Shown here piece by piece: positions 49,937 through 58,513 of a stretch of DNA of 64,000 nucleotides. The stretch is from Pseudosporangium ferrugineum. Its GTDB lineage: Bacteria > Actinomycetota > Actinomycetes > Mycobacteriales > Micromonosporaceae. Numbering within the stretch: position 1 is the first letter of the stretch; each line of letters begins with the position of its first letter. Below the pieces are notes generated by a model. The model was not told the origin of the DNA. It saw only the letters and a list, made by a program, of their open reading frames with translations, and did no database searches. Both the position numbers and the translations under genes were made by a program. The stretch lies in NCBI RefSeq assembly GCF_003002065.1, contig NZ_PVZG01000009.1:276582-340581 (forward strand), in the 5' to 3' direction.

Positions 49937-50373
49937 GTGTCTCCTTTCGCTCGCGACGCTTGCCCCGGCAAGCCGCGTACCTGCGTCCCGACCTGTGTGC
50001 GCGGCGCGTCGTTGCGTCGCCGCCAGCGTGAGAGAAATGTCGGCCCCGGTGGTAGTGAGACCTCGATTCGCAGCCTAGCCACACGGGCCCGGCGAGGGGG
50101 CCGCTGGGTTGCACGCTGTGCCGTCTTGCACACCCCGGCAGACCTTTCTTCAGTACGCCGGACGGAGCCGCCAAGAGCATCACCGGCCGACCCCGCCTCC
50201 GGCGGCTACCGCGCCCGGCCCGCAGCCACTCCAGGCCGTCCCCCACCCCGGCCGGGTGGGGCAGCCGCCCACGACCCGCACACCCGGGCCGAACACGCCC
50301 GCACAGCGACCAGCCCCAGCCGCACAGGCGTCTCCGCCCTCACCCGCCAGCCCGCCTCACTCCGCGCGGCCCG

Positions 50374-50515
50374 AGGCACGGCCACCCCGCCCCAGCCCGC
50401 CTCCACCGGCGCCCGGCCCCAGGCACGGCCACCCTGCCCCAGCCCGCCTCCACCCGCACCCGGCCCCAGACACGGCCACCCCGCCCCAGCCCGCCTCCAC
50501 CCGGCACCCGGCCCC
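50374..50515. repeat. 47-bp tandem repeat (three units)
   Basis: Units start at 50374, 50421 and 50468 (AGGCACGGCCACCCCGCCCC...), 47, 47 and 48 bp long with only a few differences; a fourth partial copy begins at 50516. Confidence 0.85.
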
Positions 50516-50800
50516 AGGCATCCCTGGACCACCCCCGCGGCCGGAGGCACGCCCGGCCGGAAGGGGTGGACGGCCGGGAGTGGTCGCGGGCTTGCTGCGG
50601 GAGCCGCCGGAGGCGGGGCCGGGGGGTGTTGCGTCTGTCCGGGCCGTGTCCGCGTACCGGAGAAACCGCCTTTGATTTTTCGGCGGGCGCCGCGTAACCC
50701 CCCACTGAGGGCGTCGTTGAGTGTGATGTCGGAGCGCTGAGCGACGACGAAAGCGGCCGATGCCCTGTCGGTCGAGGGGTGGCGGCGGGGCATCGTGCAT

Positions 50801-50837
50801 GAGAGGCCGGACGTGTGAGGGGTGCGTCCGGCCTCTC
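50801..50837 (-). terminator. Terminator after the B12-binding gene
   Basis: Perfect 13-bp stem (50801-50813 with 50825-50837) and an 11-nt loop, 36 nt past the gene's stop in the direction of transcription. Confidence 0.75.
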
Positions 50838-50873
50838 CCCTTAACTCTTCGCAGTTCTTTGGTGACTTATCCG

Positions 50874-51278
50874 TTAGGAAACGGGCGTTGCCACATTGGC
50901 GCGTACCCATTCGATGATGGATGCGGTGGTCGCGCCCGGGGTGAATATGTGGGCGACGCCGAGTTTCTCCAGTTCGGCGATGTCGTCGGCCGGAATGATG
51001 CCACCGCCGAATACCACGATGTCGGCCGCGTCACGCTCGGCGAGCAGTTCCAGGACCCGGCGGAAGAGCGTCATGTGGGCGCCGGAGAGCACGGACAGGC
51101 CGATCGCGTCGGCGTCCTCCTGGATGGCCGTCTCGACGATCTGCTCGGGCGTCTGGTGCAGCCCGGTGTAGACGACCTCCATGCCGGCGTCGCGCAGGGC
51201 GCGGGCGACCACCTTGGCGCCCCTGTCGTGCCCGTCGAGCCCGGGTTTGGCCACGACGACCCTGATCCGTGCTTCCAT
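50874..51278 (-). CDS. Stand-alone cobalamin-binding domain protein (mutase small-subunit type)
   Basis: 134 residues, consisting only of a B12-binding Rossmann domain. The cobalt-ligand motif LDGHDRGAKVVA (DxHxxG), LSGAHMTLF and VVFGGGIIPADD are all present, matching the C-terminal domain of methylmalonyl-CoA mutase and the small subunit (IcmB-like) of isobutyryl-CoA mutase. It should need a separate large catalytic subunit, and none is in the window. The mutase partner and substrate cannot be told from here. Confidence 0.88.
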   Translation of the reverse strand: MEARIRVVVAKPGLDGHDRGAKVVARALRDAGMEVVYTGLHQTPEQIVETAIQEDADAIGLSVLSGAHMTLFRRVLELLAERDAADIVVFGGGIIPADDIAELEKLGVAHIFTPGATTASIIEWVRANVATPVS

Positions 51279-51422
51279 GTGCGACCCCTTCGGCGCGCGT
51301 CGAGTCAGACCTTAACGAACGGTAACCCGCCCCGGTTGAACCTTGGTAGCCGACGCCCCGTACTACCGGCGGGCACGGGAGCGTCCCGGCGGGCAAGTGC
51401 AAGCACCGTTTACCGTATTCCA

Positions 51423-51451
51423 CGTCACATGACGTTGCGTTAGTAACGCAA
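51423..51451. promoter_or_regulatory. Two abutting palindromes upstream of the M23 peptidase gene
   Basis: CGTCA-CA-TGACG (51423-51434) is followed at once by the perfect 17-bp palindrome TTGCGTTA-G-TAACGCAA (51435-51451). They lie in the 414-bp gap between the divergent B12-binding and M23 genes. The rest of that gap (51279-51692) holds no gene that I can see. Candidate operator for either gene. Confidence 0.5.
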
Positions 51452-51692
51452 TTACAGAGAGGCAACCCTGCGGCTCCTCCGAAAAGATGACCAAGTCGGA
51501 CATTCGCCCCCGAATGCCCAGAGGGAACTGTCAGGGAATTGGCGGTGCGACTTGTGACCGGCGTTGCGTTTCGTTACCGTGGCTCCCGGCTGTCAACCGG
51601 TTAACGCCGGACCGGCGGCCCGGCAAACCACCGTTCAGCACGTGTTCCCCCACCGGTGGCTGCCGTTCTTTGTCACCGACGGAGGGTTGTTC

Positions 51693-52430
51693 GTGCGTCA
51701 GCGCTTGTCGTCTGAGCCCGACCGCTATCGCGGCCGTCGCCGTGTTCCTACCCCTCCGCGCAGCCGTTATGCCGCGGTCGTCACGTCCGCCTTCGTCGGC
51801 GCCGGCGTGGTGGCCATCGGGGCGGCCTCGCAGCTCCCCGACGCCAAGGCCGTCAACCCGACGGTCCTGCAGAACCTCGGCGAGGTGTCGGCCGCCCAGG
51901 ACGCGCTCGCCGACCGCTCCGCCGACGACGGCGATCGCGCCTCCCGCGGCGAAGAGCGTGGCGCCGCCACCACCAAGCTCAGCGAGGAACAGGCCGCCGC
52001 CGAGGCCTGGCTGCTGCCGCTCGACGACTACGAGTTCACGTCGGCCTACGGCGTCCGCTTCGGCAAGCTCCACGCCGGCATCGACCTCGCCGCCCCGGAG
52101 GGCACCCCGTACAAGTCCATCCACGCGGGCACGGTCACCTCGGCCGGCTACATGGGTGGCTACGGCTACGCGGTCACCGTCAAGCAGGACGACGGCACCG
52201 AGATCATCTACGCCCACTCCCGCCGCCTCCTCGTGCAGGCCGGCGACAAGGTGAAGGCGGGCCAGCTGCTCGGCGAGGTCGGCAACACCGGCTACTCGTA
52301 CGGCACCCACCTCCACGTCGAGGTCCACGTCAACGGCTCCCCCACCGACCCGATCGTCTTCCTCCGCGCCCACGGCGTCGACATCAAGCTGAAGATCGAG
52401 TCCGTCCTCGGAGCCCTCGCCGCTTCCTGA
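51693..52430 (+). CDS. M23 family (LytM) peptidoglycan peptidase, first copy
   Basis: 245 residues from GTG 51693 (GGAGG upstream). Basic cytosolic start (RQRLSSEPDRYRGRRRVPTPPRSR), a membrane or signal segment (YAAVVTSAFVGAGVVAIGAAS), a linker, then the M23 domain from ~125: FTSAYGVRFGKLHAGIDLAAPEGTP (first metal His and Asp), IYAHSRRL, and THLHVEVHVNG (HxH). All zinc and catalytic residues are kept, so it is likely an active endopeptidase acting on cell-wall crosslinks. Confidence 0.9.
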   Translation: MRQRLSSEPDRYRGRRRVPTPPRSRYAAVVTSAFVGAGVVAIGAASQLPDAKAVNPTVLQNLGEVSAAQDALADRSADDGDRASRGEERGAATTKLSEEQAAAEAWLLPLDDYEFTSAYGVRFGKLHAGIDLAAPEGTPYKSIHAGTVTSAGYMGGYGYAVTVKQDDGTEIIYAHSRRLLVQAGDKVKAGQLLGEVGNTGYSYGTHLHVEVHVNGSPTDPIVFLRAHGVDIKLKIESVLGALAAS

Positions 52431-52466
52431 CGGCCCCCAAGCCGCCCCCGGCCCGGCCGCTGTTGT

Positions 52467-52799
52467 CCGGCGCCCGCACCGCTTCCGGCGCCCGCACCGC
52501 TTCCGGCGCCCGCCTCTCCTTCCTTGCTGCCCGCCTCTCCTCACTTGCTGCGCGCCCGGCTTCCTTTGCGAGCCGAGCGGTTCGTGCCACCTGCGCCAGG
52601 CCTTCTCCACCGCCGCGCCCGGCGGCTCTCGTGCCCTCTCGCTCGCCGCCCGACCGGTCACGGCCACCCGCTGCCATCCCTGACCGTCCGCCGGGCCTAC
52701 CCTTCCCCTCCCGGCTCACCTGACCGTCCGCCGGGCCTGCCCTTCCCTTCCGGCTCACCTGACCGTCCGCCGGGCCTGCCCCGTCCCTCCCGGCTCAGC
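52467..52799. repeat. Two short tandem repeats in the gap between M23 genes
   Basis: 18-bp units CCGGCGCCCGCACCGCTT at 52467, 52485 and 52503 (the last diverging), and ~40-bp units TGACCGTCCGCCGGGCCT... at 52681, 52721 and 52760. The 504-bp gap (52431-52934) holds no supported gene. Confidence 0.75.
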
Positions 52800-52934
52800 G
52801 GCCCCACCCCGGCCGCCGCCGCAACCGGCCGGCAACCGGGGAGGTAGCACGTCGTCGCCTCACCTCAAGGTCACCCGGGCGGTGCCGACAAGCAGAGGTC
52901 GGACCGACGTCGGGACCAGGAGGGTCAACCCACC

Positions 52935-53813
52935 GTGCAGCATCGCGCCCCCCGGAACACGCCCGGCCGGCACCGCAGGACGGAACCGCTGCACAGCCAC
53001 CGTGCCCCGCGTGAGCCGATCGCCGAGAAGGGCCGCTACGCCGTGGCCGCGGCCCTCGTGGCCGGCGTGGGTGTCACCGGCGTCACCGCCGCGAGTGACG
53101 GCACCGCCCAGGCCGGCGGCGTGTCGACGCCCCGCACGCAGATCGCCGCCCAGGCCCTCCCGGCGACCGCGGCCGCCCCGGCACCCTCGGAAGCCCTCGC
53201 GGGCACCCCCACGACCACCGGACCCGGCACGCCGGCGGTCACGACCGGTCCCGCGGACCGGACGGGCGCCGACCCCACCGCAAGCCAGCCGGCCGAGGCA
53301 GGCGCCACAGCGACCGCCGCAGGCGAGGCGAACACCCAGGGCACCGGCACGGCGGACCCGGCCGACATCTCCTCAGTGGCTCAGCGCCGCAAGGTCAAGC
53401 CCCTGCCGCTCTGGGTGAACCCCATGCCGCAGGGCTCCGTCACCTCGTGCTTCGGTCAGCGCTGGGGTCGCCTGCACGCCGGCGTGGATCTCGCCGCCGC
53501 CTCCGGCACCCCGATCGTCGCGGCCGGCAAGGGCATCGTCGTGGCGGCCGGGCCGGCCGAGGGCTACGGCAACGCGGTGCTCATCGACCACGGCAACGGG
53601 TACCTCACCCACTACGGGCACATGTCGGTGATCACGGCCAAGCTCGGTCAGCGCGTGCGGGCCGGCGACCAGATCGGCGAGGAGGGCTCGACCGGCCACT
53701 CGACCGGGCCGCACCTGCACTTCGAGGTGCACAAGGGCTCGTACCAGAACCCGATCGAGCCGACCCGGTGGATGCGCGACCGCGGCGTCGACATCCCCGG
53801 CTGCACCGCCTAG
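52935..53813 (+). CDS. M23 family (LytM) peptidoglycan peptidase, second copy
   Basis: 292 residues from GTG 52935 with AGGAGGG upstream. Signal-like segment (YAVAAALVAGVGVTGVTAAS, ~37-56), a long Ala/Thr/Pro-rich linker to ~150, then the M23 domain: TSCFGQRWGRLHAGVDLAA (metal His and Asp), LTHYGHMS, GPHLHFEVHKG (HxH). Probably active and secreted. The domain differs from the first copy, so this is not a recent duplication. Its stop overlaps the pcrA stop by 4 nt. Confidence 0.9.
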   Translation: MQHRAPRNTPGRHRRTEPLHSHRAPREPIAEKGRYAVAAALVAGVGVTGVTAASDGTAQAGGVSTPRTQIAAQALPATAAAPAPSEALAGTPTTTGPGTPAVTTGPADRTGADPTASQPAEAGATATAAGEANTQGTGTADPADISSVAQRRKVKPLPLWVNPMPQGSVTSCFGQRWGRLHAGVDLAAASGTPIVAAGKGIVVAAGPAEGYGNAVLIDHGNGYLTHYGHMSVITAKLGQRVRAGDQIGEEGSTGHSTGPHLHFEVHKGSYQNPIEPTRWMRDRGVDIPGCTA

Positions 53814-56233
53814 ATCTTCTCGATCGGGGCGTGCCGCAGGACCAGCCACATCACCTGGTCGCCGAAGTCGATCTGGGCCCGCGCGCCCGGGCCCTGGCCG
53901 TCGACCGTGACCACGCGGCCGAGGCCGTACCGCTGGTGGTTGACCCGGTCGCCGGCGGAGACCTTGGGCGGCTGTTTCATCTCGCTGGCCGTGGTCAGCT
54001 TGCTGGCGTCCACGCCGAGGCGTTCCGCGAGCCGTTGCGCCTTCGGTGTGCCGCCGGCGAAGCCGCCGCCGCGCCCGTAGTCGCGGCCACCCGTGCCGCC
54101 CCGGCCGCCCACGCCGCCGCCCGTGCCGGACCAGGACGTGTACGACCCGGCCGTACGCTCCCAGCGCACCAGCTCTCCCGGCAGCTCGTCGGTGAACCGG
54201 GACGGCGGGTTGTACTGCGGCTGCCCCCACGCCGAACGCGTCACGGCGCGGGACAGGTAGAGCCGCTGGCGGGCGCGCGTGATGCCCACATACGCGAGGC
54301 GGCGCTCCTCCTCCAGCTCGGTGTTGTCGCCGAGGGCGCGCATGTGCGGGAAGACGCCGTCCTCGAGACCGGTCAGGAAGACGACCGGGAACTCGAGGCC
54401 CTTCGCGGTGTGCAGCGTCATCAGGGTGACGACGCCCTGGTGGTCGGGGTCGTCGCTGGGGATCTGGTCGGCGTCGGCGACGAGGGCCACCTGCTCGAGG
54501 AAGCCGGCGAGGGTCGCGGCCTGGGCGTCGTCGTCCTCCTCCGCCTGCGCCTCGACGCGTTCGGTGTATTCGCGGGCGACGCTGACGAGCTCCTGGAGGT
54601 TCTCGACGCGGCCCTGGTCCTGCGGGTCGAGGCTCTCCTCCAACTCGGACAGCAGGCCGGACCGCTGGAGCACCGCCTCCAGCACCTCCTCGGGCGGGGC
54701 GGTGCGGGACAGGTCGCGCAGGTCGTCGAGGAGCTGCACGAAGTCGCCGATGCTGTTGACCGCGCGGGTGGAGATGCCCGGCGCGTCCTTCGCGTGGCGC
54801 AGGGCCTGGCCGAACGAGATGCGGTCGCGCGTGGACAGTGCCTCGATGCACGCTTCCGCGCGGTCGCCGATGCCGCGCTTCGGCGTGTTGAGCACCCGCC
54901 GGATGCTCACCGTGTCGTCGTCGTTGACCACCGCGCGCAGGTAGGCCAGCGCGTCGCGGACCTCCTTGCGCTCGTAGAAGCGCACGCCGCCGACGACCTT
55001 GTAGGGCAGGCCGACGCGGATGAAGACCTCTTCGAAAACCCGGGACTGCGCGTTCGTACGGTAAAAGACCGCGACGTCCCCCGGCCGGACCTCGTGGTTG
55101 TCCCCCAGCCGGTCGATCTCGCGGGCGACCCAGTCGGCCTCGGCGTGCTCGGTGTCGGCGACGTAGCCGACGATCTGCTCGCCGGCGCCCTGGTCGCTCC
55201 AGAGCCGCTTGGGCTTGCGGCTGGTGTTGCGGTCGATGACCGCGTTGGCCGCGGAGAGGATGGTCTGGGTGGAACGGTAGTTCTGTTCCAGCAGGATGGT
55301 CCGGGCGTCGGGGTAGTCGCGCTCGAACTCGAGGATGTTGCGGATCGTCGCGCCCCGGAACGCGTAGATGGACTGGTCGGCATCGCCCACCACGCACAGC
55401 TCGGCCGGGGAGACCTCGCCGCCGGCCGTCCCGACCAGCTCCTTGACCAGCATGTACTGCGCGTGGTTGGTGTCCTGGTATTCGTCGACGAGCACGTGCC
55501 GGAAGCGCCGCCGGTACGCCTCCGCGACGTGCGGGTGCGACTGGAACAGGTGCACGGTCGCCATGATGATGTCGTCGAAGTCGAGCGCGTGCGCCTCGAG
55601 CAGGCGGCGCTGATACAGCTCGTACGCCTCCGCCACGGCCCGCTCGTTGGGCCCCTTGGCCTTCTCCTTGAACTCCGCGGGGTCGACCAGTTCGTTCTTC
55701 AGGTTGGAGACCTGGGCGGCGAGGCCCCGCGCGGTGTAGCGCTTGGGGTCGAGGTCGAGCTCCCGGGCGACGAGCTGCATCAGCCGCCGCGAGTCGTCCG
55801 CGTCGTAGATGGAGAAGGTGCTCTTCAGGCCGGCGTGCTCGTGCTCGGCGCGCAGGATGCGCACGCACGCCGAGTGGAACGTCGAGACCCACATCAGCCG
55901 GGCACGCCCGCCGACGATCGCCGCGACGCGCTCCTTCATCTCCCCCGCCGCCTTGTTGGTGAAGGTGATGGCGATGATCTGCCCGGGGTGCACGTCGCGC
56001 TCGGCCAGCAGGTACGCGATCCGGTGGGTCAGCACGCGGGTCTTGCCGGAGCCGGCGCCGGCGACGATCAGCAGCGGGGAACCGGAGTGGGTGACGGCGT
56101 CGCGCTGCGGCCCGTTGAGGCCGGTCAGCAGCGCCTCGGGGTCGGGACGGCGCGGCGCCGGCCGCCGCGCGGCATCCTGCTGGACCGGAGGCACGGCGAA
56201 CAGGGGCTGGGAGTTTTCTGGAAGGGCTCGCAT
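53810..56233 (-). CDS. pcrA: PcrA/UvrD superfamily I DNA helicase
   Basis: 807 residues from ATG 56233. Motifs in order: Q-motif LNGPQRDAVTH, Walker A VAGAGSGKTRVLTHR, TFTNKAAGEMKERV (Ia), VDEYQDTNHAQ (II), GDADQSIYAFRGA (III), LEQNYRSTQTIL (IV), VTLMTLHTAKGLEFPVVFLTGLEDGVFPH (V), and EEERRLAYVGITRARQRLYL (VI). The C-terminal tail ends in a Tudor-like domain (VNHQRYGLGRVVTVDG). A 3'-5' helicase for repair and replication restart. Upstream of the start, TAGACT (10 nt away) suggests a short leader or none. Confidence 0.96.
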   Translation of the reverse strand: MRALPENSQPLFAVPPVQQDAARRPAPRRPDPEALLTGLNGPQRDAVTHSGSPLLIVAGAGSGKTRVLTHRIAYLLAERDVHPGQIIAITFTNKAAGEMKERVAAIVGGRARLMWVSTFHSACVRILRAEHEHAGLKSTFSIYDADDSRRLMQLVARELDLDPKRYTARGLAAQVSNLKNELVDPAEFKEKAKGPNERAVAEAYELYQRRLLEAHALDFDDIIMATVHLFQSHPHVAEAYRRRFRHVLVDEYQDTNHAQYMLVKELVGTAGGEVSPAELCVVGDADQSIYAFRGATIRNILEFERDYPDARTILLEQNYRSTQTILSAANAVIDRNTSRKPKRLWSDQGAGEQIVGYVADTEHAEADWVAREIDRLGDNHEVRPGDVAVFYRTNAQSRVFEEVFIRVGLPYKVVGGVRFYERKEVRDALAYLRAVVNDDDTVSIRRVLNTPKRGIGDRAEACIEALSTRDRISFGQALRHAKDAPGISTRAVNSIGDFVQLLDDLRDLSRTAPPEEVLEAVLQRSGLLSELEESLDPQDQGRVENLQELVSVAREYTERVEAQAEEDDDAQAATLAGFLEQVALVADADQIPSDDPDHQGVVTLMTLHTAKGLEFPVVFLTGLEDGVFPHMRALGDNTELEEERRLAYVGITRARQRLYLSRAVTRSAWGQPQYNPPSRFTDELPGELVRWERTAGSYTSWSGTGGGVGGRGGTGGRDYGRGGGFAGGTPKAQRLAERLGVDASKLTTASEMKQPPKVSAGDRVNHQRYGLGRVVTVDGQGPGARAQIDFGDQVMWLVLRHAPIEKI

Positions 56234-56427
56234 CGCGCGGACAAGTCTATGCCTGGGGTCCGACAATGTTCTCCGGGCTCCGCGCCCCGGTGGAAAACCC
56301 CGGCATTCCACCGCCGAACGGTCGCGCGCAACCAAGCTGTCATCCGGAACCAGTAGCGCTGACCAGCATCGATACACCAGGCTGTCGGGGTTGGTTGCAC
56401 CGTTACCCGACCGGGAGACCGAAGACT

Positions 56428-58278
56428 ATGGACCACCCCCGCCGTCGCGGCCGGGCCGTACTGCGTCAGCTCGCCGTACCCGCCCTCGCACTGGCCGTCG
56501 TCGCCACCCTGCCGATGACACGTTCACCGCAGGCCCAGGCCGCCCCCGCCCACCAGCCCGGGATGGCGCCGGTCAGCGTCTCCTACGGGCTGTCCGGGCC
56601 GGCCGTGAAGGGCCAGTTCCTCAGCTACAACGACTTCCACGGTGCCATCGACCCGCCCGGCGGTTCCGGTGCCACCGTCAACGGCACGCCCGCGGGCGGC
56701 GTCGAATATCTGGCCACGTACCTGCGGAAGCTGCGCGCCGACGCGGCCGCGGAGGGCCGCAAGACCCTGACCGTCGGCGCCGGCGACCTGATCGGCGCGA
56801 CCCCGCTGGTCAGCGCCGCCTTCCACGACGAGCCGACGATCGAGCTGATGAACGAGGTCGGCCTCCAGGTCTCCTCGGTCGGCAACCACGAGTTCGACGA
56901 GGGCGTCACCGAGCTGCTCCGCATGCAGCGCGGCGGCTGTCACCCGGTCGACGGCTGCCAGGACGGCGACGGCTTCAAGGGCGCGAAGTTCACCTACCTC
57001 GCCGCCAACACGATCAACAAGAAGACCGGGCTGCCGATCCTGCCGCCGATCGACATCAAGTTCGTCAACGGCCAGCCGGTGGGCTTCGTCGGCCTGACCC
57101 TGGAGGGCACCGCCGGGATCGTCAACCCGGCCGGCATCAAGGAGGTACGGTTCGCCGACGAGGTCGAGACGGCGAACAAGTGGGGCAGCGTGCTCAAGCT
57201 GTTCGGCGTCAAGGCGCAGGTGCTGCTCGTGCACCAGGGCGGCCAGCAGAACGTCTCCGAGCAGGTGCCGGTGCCCGGCGTCTCGGACTGCAACGCGTTC
57301 AGCGGCCCGATCGTGGACATCGTCAAGGGGCTCAACCCGGAGTTCGGCCTGGTCGTCTCGGGTCACACGCACCGGTTCTACTCCTGCTCGCTGCCCAACT
57401 CGAAGGGCACCTCGGTGGTCACCAGCGCCGGCACGAACGGCCAGCTGATCACGGACATCGACTACAGCGTCGACCGGCGCACCGGCCGGTTCGCCGCGAT
57501 CTCGGCGAAGAACGTGGTGGTCGAGAACGGCGTGCCGGACGGCAACGGCGGCTGGAAGAAGGACGCCGCCGGCGTCTTCCTGAAGAACCCCGACACCGTG
57601 GACCCCAGGGCCAAGAAGGTCGCCGACAAATACCGTACGGCGGTAGCGCCGATCGCCAACCGCGTGGTCGGCACCATCACGGGCGACATCGTCCGTACGG
57701 CGGGCAGCAACGGCGAGTCCCCGCTCGGCGACGTCATCGCGGACGCCCAGCTGGCCTGGACCAGGACCGACAACGCCCAGCTCGCCCTGATGAACCCGGG
57801 TGGCATCCGGGCCGACTTCGACGCCGAGGCGTCCGCGGGCGGCGAGCCCGACGGCAAGGTCACGTACGGCGAGGCGTTCACCGTTCAGCCGTTCAACAAC
57901 CTCGTGGTGACGCAGACCTTCACCGGCGCGCAGCTCAAGAACGTGCTGGAGCAGCAGTTCGTCGGCTTCGGCGGGCAGACCACCCAGCGCATCCTGCAGG
58001 TGTCGAAGGGTCTGACGTACACCTGGACCAGCACGGCGGCGCCCGGCTCGAAGGTGTCCGCCCTGGCCCTCAACGGCACCCCGATCGACCCGGCGGCCAG
58101 CTACCGGGTGACCACGAACGACTTCCTGGCCAACGGCGGCGACGGCTTCACCAACCTGACGGCGGGCACCAACCGTACGACCGCCCCGGGCTTCGACGTC
58201 GACGCCCTGGTCGGCTACCTGGGCGCCGGCACGCCGGTCGCACCGGGCCCGGCGGACCGCATCACCAAGGCGGGCTGA
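56428..58278 (+). CDS. Secreted 5'-nucleotidase / metallophosphatase
   Basis: 616 residues with a long signal peptide (RRRGRAVLRQ, hydrophobic core, AQAA cleavage), Tat-like in having clustered arginines. N-terminal metallophosphatase: SYNDFHGAID (DxH), GAGDLIGATPL (GDxxG), SVGNHEFDEG (GNHE), LLVHQGGQ and GHTHRFY (GHxH). The C-terminal domain has NGESPLGDVIADAQL, MNPGGIRADF and TNDFLANGGDGF for nucleotide binding. Likely releases phosphate from extracellular nucleotides. Complete. Confidence 0.94.
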   Translation: MDHPRRRGRAVLRQLAVPALALAVVATLPMTRSPQAQAAPAHQPGMAPVSVSYGLSGPAVKGQFLSYNDFHGAIDPPGGSGATVNGTPAGGVEYLATYLRKLRADAAAEGRKTLTVGAGDLIGATPLVSAAFHDEPTIELMNEVGLQVSSVGNHEFDEGVTELLRMQRGGCHPVDGCQDGDGFKGAKFTYLAANTINKKTGLPILPPIDIKFVNGQPVGFVGLTLEGTAGIVNPAGIKEVRFADEVETANKWGSVLKLFGVKAQVLLVHQGGQQNVSEQVPVPGVSDCNAFSGPIVDIVKGLNPEFGLVVSGHTHRFYSCSLPNSKGTSVVTSAGTNGQLITDIDYSVDRRTGRFAAISAKNVVVENGVPDGNGGWKKDAAGVFLKNPDTVDPRAKKVADKYRTAVAPIANRVVGTITGDIVRTAGSNGESPLGDVIADAQLAWTRTDNAQLALMNPGGIRADFDAEASAGGEPDGKVTYGEAFTVQPFNNLVVTQTFTGAQLKNVLEQQFVGFGGQTTQRILQVSKGLTYTWTSTAAPGSKVSALALNGTPIDPAASYRVTTNDFLANGGDGFTNLTAGTNRTTAPGFDVDALVGYLGAGTPVAPGPADRITKAG

Positions 58279-58319
58279 GCAGGCGCGACACGCGCCGTCC
58301 CACGGTTCGGGCCGTTTCC

Positions 58320-58349
58320 TTGCGGGGCGGCCCGGAGCGGGGGCATACT
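58320..58349 (+). promoter_or_regulatory. Promoter for the leader peptide-chorismate mutase transcript
   Basis: TTGCGG (58320-58325) and CATACT (58344-58349) are 18 bp apart. CATACT ends 6 nt before GTG 58356, so transcription would start at or next to the leader-peptide start codon. Confidence 0.55.
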
Positions 58350-58355
58350 CGCTTC

Positions 58356-58418
58356 GTGATTCAGGACGCGCGATTTTACTTCTACGGCACCGGAAACCCG
58401 GCCGTAGGAAGCGTCTGA
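58356..58418 (+). CDS. Phe/Tyr-rich leader peptide (20 aa) of the chorismate mutase gene
   Basis: Short ORF GTG to TGA with no RBS, apparently leaderless. Codons 7-10 (58374-58385) are TTT TAC TTC TAC, i.e. Phe-Tyr-Phe-Tyr, in a 20-residue peptide with little other bias. It precedes a gene of Phe/Tyr biosynthesis and is followed by alternative hairpins. These are the features expected of a transcription-attenuation leader, in which ribosome stalling on Phe/Tyr codons senses charged tRNA. Confidence 0.65.
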   Translation: MIQDARFYFYGTGNPAVGSV

Positions 58419-58463
58419 ACGACAGGCCTACACCAAGCCCCGGGCTTCCGAGCCCGGGGCTTG
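58391..58463 (+). promoter_or_regulatory. Attenuator: antiterminator and terminator of the chorismate mutase leader
   Basis: The terminator is a perfect 13-bp hairpin (58434-58446 with 58451-58463; loop TCCG). The segment 58391-58401, just after the Phe/Tyr codons, pairs at 10 of 11 positions with 58440-58450, i.e. with the 5' arm and loop of the terminator, so the two structures exclude each other. A ribosome that reaches the stop codon at 58416-58418 would cover 58391-58401 and favour termination. No T-tract follows the stem. Confidence 0.6.
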
Positions 58464-58513
58464 ATGCTGCCCGGGCCGGACCGACCGAGGCGCCAGCACC
58501 CGAGGAGCACACC

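Larger units (their letters stand above)
49937..50873. other. 937-bp region without a convincing gene
   Basis: Between sucC and the B12-binding gene I see no ORF with an RBS and normal composition. The open frames here are Pro/Ala/Arg-rich and cross the repeats. The region holds the probable sucC promoter and leader (about 49940-50120), a 47-bp tandem array (50374-50515) and a terminator hairpin (50801-50837). Confidence 0.6.

Noticed and set aside
50109..50675. 188-codon Pro/Ala-rich frame in the gap after sucC
   Set aside because: It crosses the 47-bp repeats, has no RBS and no family resemblance. The composition follows from GC-rich repeats.
51279..51692. c-di-AMP (ydaO-type) riboswitch upstream of the M23 peptidase
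   Set aside because: Such riboswitches often precede actinobacterial wall hydrolase genes, but I could not find the conserved core elements in this gap or in the gap before the second M23 gene. A covariance search with the ydaO model would settle it.
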